Numbered from the stretch's first letter, positions 8,492 to 16,582 are shown. The stretch is 47,934 nt of DNA from Dehalococcoidia bacterium (GCA_020432045.1 JAGQHB010000003.1:1-47934); one strand, 5' to 3'. Notes: generated by a model from the sequence alone, not told the origin. Translations and numbers: made by a program.

Positions 8492-9145
8492 GTGCAGCAT
8501 CTCATCGATTTCCTGAAGCCCGGCTTGCGGGCGGTGCCCGAGCATGACTCGCGGCCAGAGATGGAGGAACACCTGGCAGAGAGCGGCGTGCTCCTTGTCG
8601 TAGACCTGGAGATGACGGGGTCTAACCCACAACAACACGAAGTCCTCGAAGCCGGGTGTGTGAGGGTGCTCCTGCGCGATGGGTTTCCGGAAGAGGTGTC
8701 GTGGGGAGAGCGAGTGCGGCCGAAGCACATCGGTAACGCGAACCCGGCCGCTCTGAAGGTCGTGGGCTACACGCCCAAGGCGTGGCGCACCGCCATTGAA
8801 CTGGAGGCGGCGGTCGCACATCTCGAAGAGTTGGGCACCGGGACGGTGCTCAGCGGTTGGGGCATCGGTCACGACCTGACGTTCCTCGCCGAAGCCTTCA
8901 GGCGAGCGCAACGGCCGTGGCCGTTCGCACCTGTGGCGCTGGATATTCAGCCGATCGCGCGGAACCTCTTGCGGCGTGGCGAGCAGGTCGACCGGTTCAA
9001 CCTCGGACACGTGGCGGACCGGCTGGGGATCGGGCGGATGGGCGAACACAGTGCACTCGCGGACGCGTTCGCTACCTACGATGTCCTGGTAAAGCTGACG
9101 GAATTGCACATGGCGAACAGTGGCAGCCCAGGACCCGGGGCTTAG
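8492..9145 (+). CDS. DEDDh-family 3'-5' exonuclease
   Basis: A 217-residue exonuclease of the DnaQ/RNase T type. The four acidic residues and the His are visible: VVDLEMTG (Asp and Glu of Exo I, near residue 38), SGWGIGHDLTFLAEAF (Exo II Asp), and GEHSALADAFATYDVL (Exo III His and Asp). No other domain is attached, so it could act in proofreading, repair or RNA trimming. The GTG start is used with a -10-like TAGGAT just upstream. The TAG stop interlocks with the stop of the convergent small gene (TTAG shared). Confidence 0.87.
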   Translation: MQHLIDFLKPGLRAVPEHDSRPEMEEHLAESGVLLVVDLEMTGSNPQQHEVLEAGCVRVLLRDGFPEEVSWGERVRPKHIGNANPAALKVVGYTPKAWRTAIELEAAVAHLEELGTGTVLSGWGIGHDLTFLAEAFRRAQRPWPFAPVALDIQPIARNLLRRGEQVDRFNLGHVADRLGIGRMGEHSALADAFATYDVLVKLTELHMANSGSPGPGA

Positions 9146-9363
9146 GCGAATCCTGCTCCGCCACTGCCACTCCCCCGCCGCGGCACTCCACGAAGCACGG
9201 ACTGGCCGAGGCGGACGACGGCGAGCACCGCGATGGCTGCCATCCAGCCGCCAGCCAGGAATGCACCTCCCGCGAGGGCCGTGACCGTGACGAACGTGGA
9301 ACGGGCTTCGCCCCCCGCAATCGGGTGGCGTTCGAGCAGGGCGTGGAGACCGCGTGATTGCAT
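9142..9363 (-). CDS. Small membrane protein of unknown function
   Basis: A 73-residue open frame. The centre is hydrophobic (VTVTALAGGAFLAGGWMAAI and following), enough for one long or two short membrane segments, and the C-terminus is Gly/Ser-rich. ATG 9363 is preceded by GAGGTATCC, a fair ribosome site; upstream in-frame ATGs have none. It sits between the exonuclease gene and the riboflavin leader. No family is recognised, and it could be spurious. Confidence 0.45.
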   Translation of the reverse strand: MQSRGLHALLERHPIAGGEARSTFVTVTALAGGAFLAGGWMAAIAVLAVVRLGQSVLRGVPRRGSGSGGAGFA

Positions 9364-9427
9364 TGGATACCTCGCTCTCATTATGACAGCCGGGCGTGGC
9401 GGAAACGACCCCTTTTGTGTGAGCTTC

Positions 9428-9456
9428 TTGACACTCACTTAGGCGTGCGCTAACGA
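9428..9456 (+). promoter_or_regulatory. Promoter of the riboflavin operon
   Basis: A perfect -35 TTGACA (9428-9433) stands 17 nt before TAACGA (9451-9456). The predicted start of transcription lies just in front of the FMN riboswitch, as expected. Confidence 0.55.
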
Positions 9457-9465
9457 TACGGAAGA

Positions 9466-9580
<115 letters not shown>

Positions 9581-9624
9581 CTTTACCCGCTGCACGCGGC
9601 GTCTCTGGGCGCGCGTGTCCCATC

Positions 9625-9677
9625 GCACCTCCCCGGAACCGGATCACGCGGGAACCGCCTCGAGCGGCCGGAGGTGC
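9625..9677 (+). promoter_or_regulatory. Riboswitch expression platform: ribE ribosome-site sequestering stem
   Basis: GCACCTCC at 9625-9632 is an exact reverse complement of GGAGGTGC at 9670-9677, which contains the Shine-Dalgarno of ribE three bases before its ATG. Pairing would hide the ribosome site. No T-tract is seen between aptamer and gene, so control is probably at translation initiation. Confidence 0.65.
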
Positions 9678-9679
9678 TG

Positions 9680-10279
9680 ATGTTTACAGGGATCGTGGAA
9701 GAGGTTGGGGAGGTCGTGGAGGCGGGGCCGGGGACGCTCCGAATCAGGGCGCCATTCATCCTCACGGACACCAAGCTCGGAGACTCGATTGCCATCAATG
9801 GGGTCGATCTCACGGTCGCCGAAATCTCTGGGGACTCGTTCTTTGCGAACCTCATGCCCGAGACATACCGGCGATCGAACCTGGCGGCACTGAAGGCCGG
9901 CGATGTCGCGAACCTGGAACGCAGCGTGCGTCCCACGGACCGGTTGAGCGGACATATCGTGCGCGGGGTAGTCGAGGCAACCTGTACGCTCGATTCGTTT
10001 ACGCCCGAAGGCGAAGCAATCATCGGCCGGTTTCTCGCTCCCGCAGAGTACCTGCGCTACATGGTAGTCAAAGGCCCGGTCTGCATCGACGGCATAAGCC
10101 TGACGATCATCGCGAAGGACGCTGAGAGCTTTTCCGTCTCGCTGGTGCAGTACACGCAGGAGCATACGAACCTGCACACCCGCAAGCCGGGCGATCGCAT
10201 CAACCTTGAGACTGACATCCTCGCGCGCTACGTCGATCAGCTGCTGGAAGCCCGTGGGATCGGAGGAGGCGAGCAATGA
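9680..10279 (+). CDS. ribE: Riboflavin synthase, alpha subunit
   Basis: A 199-residue riboflavin synthase that dismutates two 6,7-dimethyl-8-ribityllumazine into riboflavin and the pyrimidinedione precursor. The start MFTGIVEEVGEV is the family signature, and the two lumazine-binding halves repeat the pattern DSIAINGVDLTV (first half) and GPVCIDGISLTII (second half). ATG 9680 was chosen for this N-terminus and for the GGAGG just upstream; the frame is open through the riboswitch but that part is not protein. It overlaps ribBA by ATGA. Confidence 0.96.
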   Translation: MFTGIVEEVGEVVEAGPGTLRIRAPFILTDTKLGDSIAINGVDLTVAEISGDSFFANLMPETYRRSNLAALKAGDVANLERSVRPTDRLSGHIVRGVVEATCTLDSFTPEGEAIIGRFLAPAEYLRYMVVKGPVCIDGISLTIIAKDAESFSVSLVQYTQEHTNLHTRKPGDRINLETDILARYVDQLLEARGIGGGEQ

Positions 10280-11511
10280 CGGAGTCAGAATCCGTGATGG
10301 CCACCGTGCAGGAAGCCATCGAAGAGTATAAGCGCGGCCATTTCGTGATCATCACCGACGACGAGGACCGCGAGAACGAAGGCGACCTGTGTATCGCTTC
10401 GGAGTTCGCAACGCCAGAGGCGATCAACTTCATGGCAAAGTTTGGGCGCGGCCTCGTCTGCTGCTCGTTGACGGAGGAGCGTGTCGAGCAGCTGAAGCTT
10501 CCGATGATGGTCGAAGACAACAGCTCCCATTTCGGGACACCGTTCACAGTACCGGTCGAGGCGCGCACGGGCGTCACAACCGGGATCAGCGCGGCGGACC
10601 GGGCTCGAACGGTTCAGGTGCTGATCGATCCCAACTCGAAGCCGGAAGACCTCGTACGGCCCGGACACATGTTCCCGTTGCGGGCGCGCAAAGGTGGTGT
10701 GCTCGTACGAGCCGGGCAGACGGAAGCGAGTGTTGACCTTGCGAAGCTCGCCGGCCTGAACCCATCGGGTGTGATCTGCGAAATCATGAAGCTTGACGGC
10801 TCGATGGCGCGCATGCCGGACCTGAAGCGGTTCGCGCGGCGCCACGGCCTCAAAATTCTGACGACCAACGACCTGATCAAGCACCGGCTACGCACGGAGC
10901 GGCTCGTTCAGCGGGTGGCGGAAACGCGCCTCCCTGCGCCGTCCGGCGATTGGACGATAGTCGCGTACAAGGCAATCGATTCGCCGGACGAGCACGTGGC
11001 GATGGTTAGCGGGCCGATTGACCCGGAGACCCCAACGCTTGTGCGAGTTCATGATCAGTGCGTGACGGGTGACGTCTTCAGCTCTCTGCGTTGTGACTGT
11101 GGCGAGCAGAAGGAGATAGCGATGAAGATGATCGGCGAGCAGGGCGGCATCTTCCTTTACATGCGACAGGAGGGGCGCGGTATCGGACTGCACAACAAGC
11201 TCCGCACCTACGAGCTGCAGGACCAGGGTTTGGACACGGTCGACGCGAACCTGGCACTGGGGTTTCCGGCCGACCGGCGTGACTACGGGATCGGCATGCA
11301 GATCCTGGTAGACCTCGGCGTGCGCCGGATGAGACTGCTAACAAACAACCCGGCGAAGCGCACGGGGCTCGAAGCCTACGGGCTGGAGGTCGTTGAGCGG
11401 ATCGGGATTGAGACTACGCCGAACCCCCACAACATTCGCTATCTGACCACGAAACGCCAGCGCATGGGCCACCTGCTGGACGGGTTGGAAACGGTCGGAG
11501 GTGGGACGTGA
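10276..11511 (+). CDS. ribBA: Bifunctional DHBP synthase / GTP cyclohydrolase II
   Basis: A 411-residue fusion giving both riboflavin precursors. The N-terminal half (about 1-205) is 3,4-dihydroxy-2-butanone 4-phosphate synthase, with DDEDRENEGDL near residue 28 and GHMFPLRARKGGVLVRAGQT. The usual His of GHTEA is Gln148 here. The C-terminal half is GTP cyclohydrolase II with the zinc site CVTGDVFSSLRCDCG, the catalytic RQEGRGIGLHNKL and LLTNNPAKRTGLEAYGL. It overlaps ribE at its start (ATGA) and ribH at its end (GTGA), so translation is coupled. Both activities are expected, with a small doubt for the first because of Gln148. Confidence 0.95.
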   Translation: MTESESVMATVQEAIEEYKRGHFVIITDDEDRENEGDLCIASEFATPEAINFMAKFGRGLVCCSLTEERVEQLKLPMMVEDNSSHFGTPFTVPVEARTGVTTGISAADRARTVQVLIDPNSKPEDLVRPGHMFPLRARKGGVLVRAGQTEASVDLAKLAGLNPSGVICEIMKLDGSMARMPDLKRFARRHGLKILTTNDLIKHRLRTERLVQRVAETRLPAPSGDWTIVAYKAIDSPDEHVAMVSGPIDPETPTLVRVHDQCVTGDVFSSLRCDCGEQKEIAMKMIGEQGGIFLYMRQEGRGIGLHNKLRTYELQDQGLDTVDANLALGFPADRRDYGIGMQILVDLGVRRMRLLTNNPAKRTGLEAYGLEVVERIGIETTPNPHNIRYLTTKRQRMGHLLDGLETVGGGT

Positions 11512-11981
11512 CGCGCGAACTGGAAGGATCGGCCGATGGAGCGGGGTTGCGCGTGGCGGTCATCGTGGCGCGCTGGAACGGGTTCATTACGAGAAAGCTG
11601 CTCGAAGGGGCCATCAGCACTTTGAAGGAATGCGGCGTGCAAGATGCGGACATCACGACCGCATGGGTGCCTGGTTCGTTTGAAGTGTCGACGGCTGCGA
11701 AATGGGCAGCTGAAAGCGGCCGGTTCGATGCCGTCATCTGCCTTGGGTGCGTGATTCGCGGCGAGACGGCGCACTTCGAATACGTGGCCGGTGGCGCGGC
11801 CGAGGGCATCCTGGATGTGAGCCTGAAAACCGGCGTGCCAGTCGTCTTCGGGGTACTTACGACAGAAACCGTGGAACAGGCAACGGAGCGGACCGGCGGC
11901 AAGGAAGGCCACAAGGGCGAGGAGTCTGCACGGACGGCGATCGAAATGGCGACTTTGCGGAGGCTTCTCGCCGGGGACTAG
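11508..11981 (+). CDS. ribH: 6,7-dimethyl-8-ribityllumazine synthase
   Basis: A 157-residue lumazine synthase that condenses the ribitylaminouracil with dihydroxybutanone phosphate and usually assembles as pentamers or 60-mers. Motifs: VAVIVARWNGFITRKLLEGA, WVPGSFEVSTAAKW, CLGCVIRGETAHFEYVAGGA with the catalytic His, and PVVFGVLTTETVEQATERTG. The GTG start overlaps the ribBA stop (GTGA) behind GGAGGTGGG. It is the last gene of the operon; no ribD lies in the window. Its stop interlocks with the stop of the convergent lipoprotein gene. Confidence 0.96.
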   Translation: MTRELEGSADGAGLRVAVIVARWNGFITRKLLEGAISTLKECGVQDADITTAWVPGSFEVSTAAKWAAESGRFDAVICLGCVIRGETAHFEYVAGGAAEGILDVSLKTGVPVVFGVLTTETVEQATERTGGKEGHKGEESARTAIEMATLRRLLAGD

Positions 11982-13210
11982 AGCGGGCAGAGGTCGGTTG
12001 GCTTCTTGCGCGGATTGCCATAGCCATAGTCGAATCTTTCGTCGATGAGCCTCGAAGCTGTGGGCGTCGAGAAATATCGCGTCGCCTCGATGCAGGCCTG
12101 ACTCACGCTGCCTCCGGCCTGAAATCCCCGCCGGAAAGCCTGGATACCTTCGACGAAGAGCACATCCTGAGCGTTCGTGATGACCGCATCGATCGTCTCG
12201 GTCGGGTCGTCACCTCGAGCGGCTGTCGCCACGGCAATTCGAAACAGCGCATACGACTCAAGCGTTGGACGTCCGGGCCGTCCCGCCACCTCTTCCCGCC
12301 AATCGGCCAGCGTCGCATCTCCGACGAGCGCGGCGTACGCGGCCGCCGCACCGGAGAACTTCCCAAGGTCGAATAGAGCATCGGCATCGAGGACGGCATG
12401 GAAAAGGTATTTGGCAGCGTCAGGCGTTTGCGAGACGAGCTGATAGACCCCCTCCAACAACTCGAACACGGACGTGGAAGCCCGGCTTGGTCCGGCGCCG
12501 ACCGAGCCCTGCGCACCCGCGTGGACGGTGATCGTAGAGTCCACGCCCGACCCCTCGACGGTGATCAGGTCCGGGTTGGCGAAGGTGACGTTCGCGGGAC
12601 CGGCGTTGCGCCAGGAGGTGCCGTCCCACGACTGCATCTCGATGCTGCTGATGCAGTTGCTGGCGCCGCAGCGCGTCACGAGGAGTGTGATCTCAGCGCC
12701 CCCGCTGCCGGTACGATCCAGCACAGAGAAGATCCCCTTGCCTAGCAGCGAGTTGTCAGCATCCTCCTTTGGTGGAAACCGGACCAGGGCTGCTAAGCCG
12801 CTCGCACGCACAACGACGACCGCCGGCGCTCGTGATGCACCCTCTCCACCGAGAAGGGGCACGAGGTAGGCCTCGTCCGGGATCCCGTCGGCGTCGATAT
12901 CGCCGGTCTTACAGACAGCGCCCCAGTTCGCCAGGAGCGGTGCGTAACATGTGCCTCGTGGCTGATCGACGAGCACCGGGCCGAGCTGTTGGACCGCGTC
13001 CGTGGCAGTCGCAGGCGGCGGGCCAAGCGGATCCGGCGTTGGCGATGGTGTCGACGTCGGCGACGGGGTGACCGCGACCGTCGGCGTCAGCGTTGGAGGC
13101 GTGCGTGCCGGCGACGAAGCAGAGCCACCGCATGCCGGGATGGTTGTGAGAAGTACAAGGGCGCCGAGTAATGACCATCCGAAGCGTGCCGCGAAGCAAT
13201 TAGCGAGCAC
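11978..13210 (-). CDS. Lipoprotein with Thr/Pro-rich linker, function unknown
   Basis: A 410-residue predicted lipoprotein: hydrophobic SLLGALVLLTTIPACGG gives a lipobox, followed by a low-complexity Thr/Pro linker of about 40 residues and a globular part. A segment CKTGDIDADGIPDEAYLVPL resembles the Asp-rich loops of FG-GAP/VCBS proteins. The C-terminal half has helical tetratricopeptide-like stretches (DALFDLGKFSGAAAAYAALV). GTG 13210 was chosen because GAGGAG lies at ideal spacing and a proper signal peptide follows; it overlaps the upstream gene by 11 nt, implying coupling. No function is recognised; a cell-surface role is inferred. Confidence 0.7.
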   Translation of the reverse strand: MLANCFAARFGWSLLGALVLLTTIPACGGSASSPARTPPTLTPTVAVTPSPTSTPSPTPDPLGPPPATATDAVQQLGPVLVDQPRGTCYAPLLANWGAVCKTGDIDADGIPDEAYLVPLLGGEGASRAPAVVVVRASGLAALVRFPPKEDADNSLLGKGIFSVLDRTGSGGAEITLLVTRCGASNCISSIEMQSWDGTSWRNAGPANVTFANPDLITVEGSGVDSTITVHAGAQGSVGAGPSRASTSVFELLEGVYQLVSQTPDAAKYLFHAVLDADALFDLGKFSGAAAAYAALVGDATLADWREEVAGRPGRPTLESYALFRIAVATAARGDDPTETIDAVITNAQDVLFVEGIQAFRRGFQAGGSVSQACIEATRYFSTPTASRLIDERFDYGYGNPRKKPTDLCPL

Positions 13211-14033
13211 GGAGGTACTCCTCAGCCGCCCATCCGTTCGCTGCGCCAATGTTGACGTGCCACCACGTGCGACCGGCGGCCTCGCGCGGGCCGTCGACGA
13301 TGGTCAGCACGGAGCCATCGGGGAGGCAATCGATGACGGGTGCATCAGTCGATGCGTCAGCACGGACATTCAGGCATTCGCCGGTGCCAGTGACGGTGAC
13401 CTTCTGTCCGGCCTCAAACCGGCCGCCAGCCCCTGGCGTTGCGTCACCTGAGGCCGCCGACGGGGTGCTGGATGCATTGGACGCGCTGGCAGCCGGGGTC
13501 GGGAGCGGTGTTTGCGAAATCACCGTGGTAGAAGCCGCTGGTTCGATGGTCGACGCCGGCTCATCACCAACGATAGCGTCGACGGCGAGGACCACAGCAT
13601 ATGCCGTCACGGCAGAAAGGGCGGCGGCGGCGGGTACGTACCAGTACCGCAGCCAGCGCCGATGGCCGTACACGCGGGGCATAGGCGCCCTCATAGGATC
13701 GGACGGACGGGAGGGTCCGGGCGCCGCGATAGCGCGTCGCGAATCATACGGAGGATCGTGACGTGGGCGCGGGGCCGCGGGCAACGGAGAAGGGACAGAA
13801 GCCGGGACATGTGCACCGGCGATCTCGTCGAGCGCACCTTCAGGCGGGGGTTCGAGACCGTATACCCTGGCGACGGGCCGGCTCAGGTGCTCAGCCGCGG
13901 TGATGCAGTGCCCGGTGCGGTGCCAGCACGCCGGGTGATAGAGGACGCCGCAGCCCTCGCACTGGACGAGCGAATCGGCTCGGGCAAACGCTACGTCGCA
14001 CACGGGGCAGAATCGCTGAATGGCACTCGGCAC
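13200..14033 (-). CDS. Membrane protein with prokaryotic RING-like zinc finger and SH3b domain
   Basis: About 277 residues. The cytoplasmic N-terminus has a zinc finger, FCPVCDVAFARADSLVQCEG and then CGVLYHPACW, matching the Prok-RING_1 pattern. A Pro-rich stretch, a single membrane helix (VPAAAALSAVTAYAVVLAVD) and a Ser/Thr/Ala linker follow. The C-terminal 60 residues form a bacterial SH3 domain (ECLNVRADASTDAPVIDCLP, ending GWAAEEYLRAR), which often binds peptidoglycan. GTG 14033 has AGGA close upstream; an ATG at 14069 has no ribosome site. Kinase genes at 42-46 kb carry similar linkers. Function unknown; envelope sensing is a guess. Confidence 0.72.
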   Translation of the reverse strand: MPSAIQRFCPVCDVAFARADSLVQCEGCGVLYHPACWHRTGHCITAAEHLSRPVARVYGLEPPPEGALDEIAGAHVPASVPSPLPAAPRPRHDPPYDSRRAIAAPGPSRPSDPMRAPMPRVYGHRRWLRYWYVPAAAALSAVTAYAVVLAVDAIVGDEPASTIEPAASTTVISQTPLPTPAASASNASSTPSAASGDATPGAGGRFEAGQKVTVTGTGECLNVRADASTDAPVIDCLPDGSVLTIVDGPREAAGRTWWHVNIGAANGWAAEEYLRAR

Positions 14034-14120
14034 GGTAATTCCTGTCGCAGGCCTCGCCTGCGTCCACATGGTGCCGGAGGGTCGGAGGAGATGCGAGGGT
14101 AAGTCGAGACAACGAGAAGA

Positions 14121-15032
14121 TCATTCCCGGGCCATTAGCGCTTCAACATCGGCACGCAATGGGTACGAGGGAGCTGCGCCGGGCCGCGTCACACTGATCG
14201 CAGCAGCCGCGGCAGCAAACCGCACCGCCTCACCAAGCTCCGCACCTTCGACGAGCCGTACTGCGAGTGCGGCACAAAAGCCGTCGCCAGCGCCCACGGT
14301 GTCGATGGCTTCGACCGTAGGAGCGTCGAACCGGGCGGCGGTCTCCCCCCGAGCCCAAACGCCACCTGCCGGGCCGAGCGTCAGCACGATACTCTGCGGG
14401 CCGAGCGCGAGAAGCGCCCGGGCACGTGCCTCGTCGTCCGCGAGCCCAGGCGCGAGCATTCCGGCCTCGACCTCGTTTACGACAAGGATGTCGACGCTCC
14501 GCAGCAACTCGATATCGAACGGGCGGACGGGAGCCGGGTTGAGCAGGACGGGAACGCCAGCAGAGCTTGCCTGGCGGATCGCCTCGGTCACGACATCCAA
14601 CGGTGTCTCGAACTGCGTGAGAAAGATGCCTGCAGTCGTGATTCGTTCGGCCGGACCGAGGTCGTCGACGGTCATCTCGAGGTTTGCAGCTGGCGAGGCG
14701 AAGATCGCGTTCTCACCGCCGGCAACGACGATCGGTACAGCAAAGCCTGTCTCTCCGGTGGCACTCAGGGCCACGCCCGACCGATCGATACCGTCAGCAT
14801 CGGCGGCCGCCATCAAGATATCAGCGAACGGGTCTCGCCCGACGCGTCCGAGAAGCGTCACACGTGCGCCGAGCCGGGCGGCCGCGACCGCCTGGTTCAG
14901 GCCCTTGCCCCCTGGATAGAGCCCGCGGTCGAGAGCAAAAAGCGTCTCGCCGGGCGCGGGGAACCGCGGCATGTTCAGGACTACGTCCAGGGTGATACTG
15001 CCGAGAACGGTGATGGACGGCGGAGCAGACAC
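14121..15032 (-). CDS. Ribokinase-like PfkB-family sugar kinase
   Basis: A 303-residue cytosolic kinase, most like ribokinase (D-ribose to ribose 5-phosphate). Both PfkB signatures are present: GLYPGGKGLNQAVAAARLGA near the N-terminus and EAIDTVGAGDGFCAALAV, whose GAGD Asp is the catalytic base. The ending is of normal length. GTG 15032 was chosen because family members begin near SITVLGSITLD; it has no Shine-Dalgarno but a TAGGGT box 7 nt upstream. It is divergent from the Nudix gene. No ribose transporter is nearby, so another sugar or nucleoside is possible. Confidence 0.87.
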   Translation of the reverse strand: MSAPPSITVLGSITLDVVLNMPRFPAPGETLFALDRGLYPGGKGLNQAVAAARLGARVTLLGRVGRDPFADILMAAADADGIDRSGVALSATGETGFAVPIVVAGGENAIFASPAANLEMTVDDLGPAERITTAGIFLTQFETPLDVVTEAIRQASSAGVPVLLNPAPVRPFDIELLRSVDILVVNEVEAGMLAPGLADDEARARALLALGPQSIVLTLGPAGGVWARGETAARFDAPTVEAIDTVGAGDGFCAALAVRLVEGAELGEAVRFAAAAAAISVTRPGAAPSYPLRADVEALMARE

Positions 15033-15039
15033 GAATCGA

Positions 15040-15045
15040 ACCCTA
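15040..15045 (-). promoter_or_regulatory. Candidate leaderless -10 box of the ribokinase-like gene
   Basis: TAGGGT on the minus strand ends 7 nt before the GTG at 15032. Only a poor -35 (GTGCAA, 17 nt upstream) is visible. Confidence 0.4.
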
Positions 15046-15099
15046 TCCCGCCATGGTGGGTATTGCACCAGGGGTGCTGCCGAGCTTCAGGGCGACCGG

Positions 15100-15105
15100 T
15101 AGCAT
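15100..15105 (+). promoter_or_regulatory. Candidate leaderless -10 box of the Nudix hydrolase gene
   Basis: TAGCAT is followed by CCGGAG and the ATG at 15112. The GGAG lies too close to the ATG to act as a ribosome site. It is divergent from the ribokinase promoter 54 bp away. Confidence 0.42.
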
Positions 15106-15111
15106 CCGGAG

Positions 15112-15681
15112 ATGGACGACGAGATCCCTGTGCCGGACGTGCTGCGCCGCCTCGACACCGATTTTAACGCGCGGGGCCGGTACTGTTCCGATTGCGGGCA
15201 GCTGTTGCTCTCCGGCATGCGGGGCGGCCGCGAGCGAAGGCACTGCGTCTGCGGCTTTGTCCAGTACCGAAACCCGGCTGTCGGGGTGGCAGTCATCGTC
15301 TGCGATGAGCGAGGAGCGGTCCTCCTTGGCCGGCGAGTGAAGGGCGCGTACGCAGGGTTGTGGTGCATCCCGTGCGGGTATGTCGAGTGGGGGGAAGAGA
15401 TCCGCGAGGCCGCCCGGCGGGAGTTCATCGAAGAAACTGGACTGGACGTCGAACCGGGGGCGGTCATCGCGGTGCATTCGAACTTTCACAATCCGAAACA
15501 GTTGACGGTTGGCATCTGGTTTGGCGGACGCGTCACGGGCGGGCGATTGTTCCCGGCCGATGGCGAGCTCGATGCTCTCGAGTACCATCTGCCTGCCGAG
15601 CCGCCGCCACTGGCCTTTCCGACCGATGCGATAGTCCTCGCCGACCTTGCTCAGCGGACGATGCCGGGCCTCGGCCAGTAG
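15112..15681 (+). CDS. Nudix hydrolase with N-terminal zinc ribbon
   Basis: A 189-residue hydrolase. A zinc ribbon (CSDCG at residue 25 and HCVCG at residue 44) precedes a Nudix domain with a perfect box: Gly89, Glu95, Arg103-Glu104 and Glu107-Glu108. The reading GYVEWGEEIREAARREFIEE is fully conserved, so it should be active on a nucleoside diphosphate linked to another group. The zinc ribbon recalls NudC (NADH or NAD-capped RNA), but NudC-specific C-terminal motifs are not seen. The 3' end overlaps the convergent sodX by 31 nt. Confidence 0.88.
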   Translation: MDDEIPVPDVLRRLDTDFNARGRYCSDCGQLLLSGMRGGRERRHCVCGFVQYRNPAVGVAVIVCDERGAVLLGRRVKGAYAGLWCIPCGYVEWGEEIREAARREFIEETGLDVEPGAVIAVHSNFHNPKQLTVGIWFGGRVTGGRLFPADGELDALEYHLPAEPPPLAFPTDAIVLADLAQRTMPGLGQ

Positions 15682-16043
15682 CGCCACCGCACGCGCCCGA
15701 GCAGCAGGCGGCGCGGGACCGTTCCAAATACGCGGCTGTCGCTGCTCAGTTCGGGGTTGTCGCCTTCGAGCCAGGCTGCATCGTGGATATCGACGTGCAC
15801 CACGCGCTTCACGATCTCCCGATCGGGCGCTCGCGGATCACAGGCGAGCACGACGTGCCCGGGCCGGGGCAATCGCCGCGAGTAGGCCCCGCGGTCAACG
15901 AGCAGCCAATCGCCGCTGGCGAGCGCGGGCTCCATGCTTTCGCCGGCGACCTCGTACCGGGAGATCCGCCGCGCAAAAGACCAGGCGAAAGCACCCGCGG
16001 CGGCGGCCAGCATGGTTGCTGCGAAAAACGGGGCAGGCCACAT
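15651..16043 (-). CDS. sodX: Nickel-type superoxide dismutase maturation protease
   Basis: A 130-residue membrane-anchored S26 (signal peptidase I-like) protease that trims the NiSOD precursor so that His1 is exposed for nickel binding. An N-terminal helix (FFAATMLAAAAGAFAWSFA) is followed by the catalytic Ser box VAGESMEPALASGDWLLVDR, the Lys box REIVKRVVHV and GDNPELSSDSRVFGTVP. It follows sodN at 48 nt. ATG 16043 gives the expected length, but it lies in the loop of a terminator hairpin with no free ribosome site. TTG or GTG starts at 16082 or 16070 are alternatives, and the hairpin would then lie inside the coding region. Confidence 0.88.
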   Translation of the reverse strand: MWPAPFFAATMLAAAAGAFAWSFARRISRYEVAGESMEPALASGDWLLVDRGAYSRRLPRPGHVVLACDPRAPDREIVKRVVHVDIHDAAWLEGDNPELSSDSRVFGTVPRRLLLGRVRWRYWPRPGIVR

Positions 16044-16058
16044 GTGCAGCCTGCCCCG
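16024..16058 (-). terminator. Intrinsic terminator behind sodN, with the sodX start in its loop
   Basis: On the minus strand CGGGGCAGGC (16049-16058) pairs perfectly with GCCTGCCCCG (16029-16038) around a 10-base loop, and is followed by TTTTT (16024-16028). The sodN stop is 33 nt upstream. The loop TGCACATGTG contains the sodX ATG. It should strongly limit readthrough from sodN into sodX. Confidence 0.8.
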
Positions 16059-16090
16059 TGATCTACCCACGCGTGGGGTCAACGTGTCGC

Positions 16091-16531
16091 CTAGCTGGCA
16101 CGATAGAACGCGACGTCGCGGTTCTTCGATGCCCAGAAGGCCTTGTGGATCTTCTCGATGACGGCGAGCAGTGCTTCACCGTTTGCCGGGTCCTGCTCGG
16201 TCTTGTTCTTGGAGCAAAGCTTGGCGGCCTGCCAGAAGGTGTCGTGCAGGTCGGGGAAGTTGGCAAGGTGCTCAGGCTTGAAGTAGTCGTGCCAGAGGAC
16301 ATTGAGCTCGTGCTTGGCGAGCTCGGCCTGCTGCTCTTTGATTACGATGAATCGCGTGCGGGTGTTGATGGTGGCGGCGTCCTGGGCATCACCCAGGGCT
16401 GCGATCTTCTTTTCCATGGAGAGGACGGCTTCGGCGGCAATGCGGGCCGAAGCGGGATCGTAGACGCCACAGGGGCCGTCGCAATGGGCGTGTGCAACAC
16501 GCGAGGGCCTGAGGATTCGGCTGAAGTTCAT
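16091..16531 (-). CDS. sodN: Nickel superoxide dismutase
   Basis: A 146-residue NiSOD precursor that converts superoxide to oxygen and hydrogen peroxide. The nickel hook HCDGPCGVYDP starts at residue 16; the preceding 15 residues (MNFSRILRPSRVAHA) form the leader removed by SodX, leaving His1, Cys2 and Cys6 as nickel ligands. The remaining four-helix bundle is of normal length, with conserved HDYFKPEHL and DLHDTFWQAAKLCSKNK. ATG 16531 is preceded by AAGGGAG, and a perfect TATAAT lies further upstream. A strong terminator follows. NiSOD activity is firm; the usual hexamer assembly is known from the family. Confidence 0.97.
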   Translation of the reverse strand: MNFSRILRPSRVAHAHCDGPCGVYDPASARIAAEAVLSMEKKIAALGDAQDAATINTRTRFIVIKEQQAELAKHELNVLWHDYFKPEHLANFPDLHDTFWQAAKLCSKNKTEQDPANGEALLAVIEKIHKAFWASKNRDVAFYRAS

Positions 16532-16582
16532 CTGGTGCTCCCTTGTGATGAGGTGAGGGCCCCGGGATGGGGCGGCACCTTG

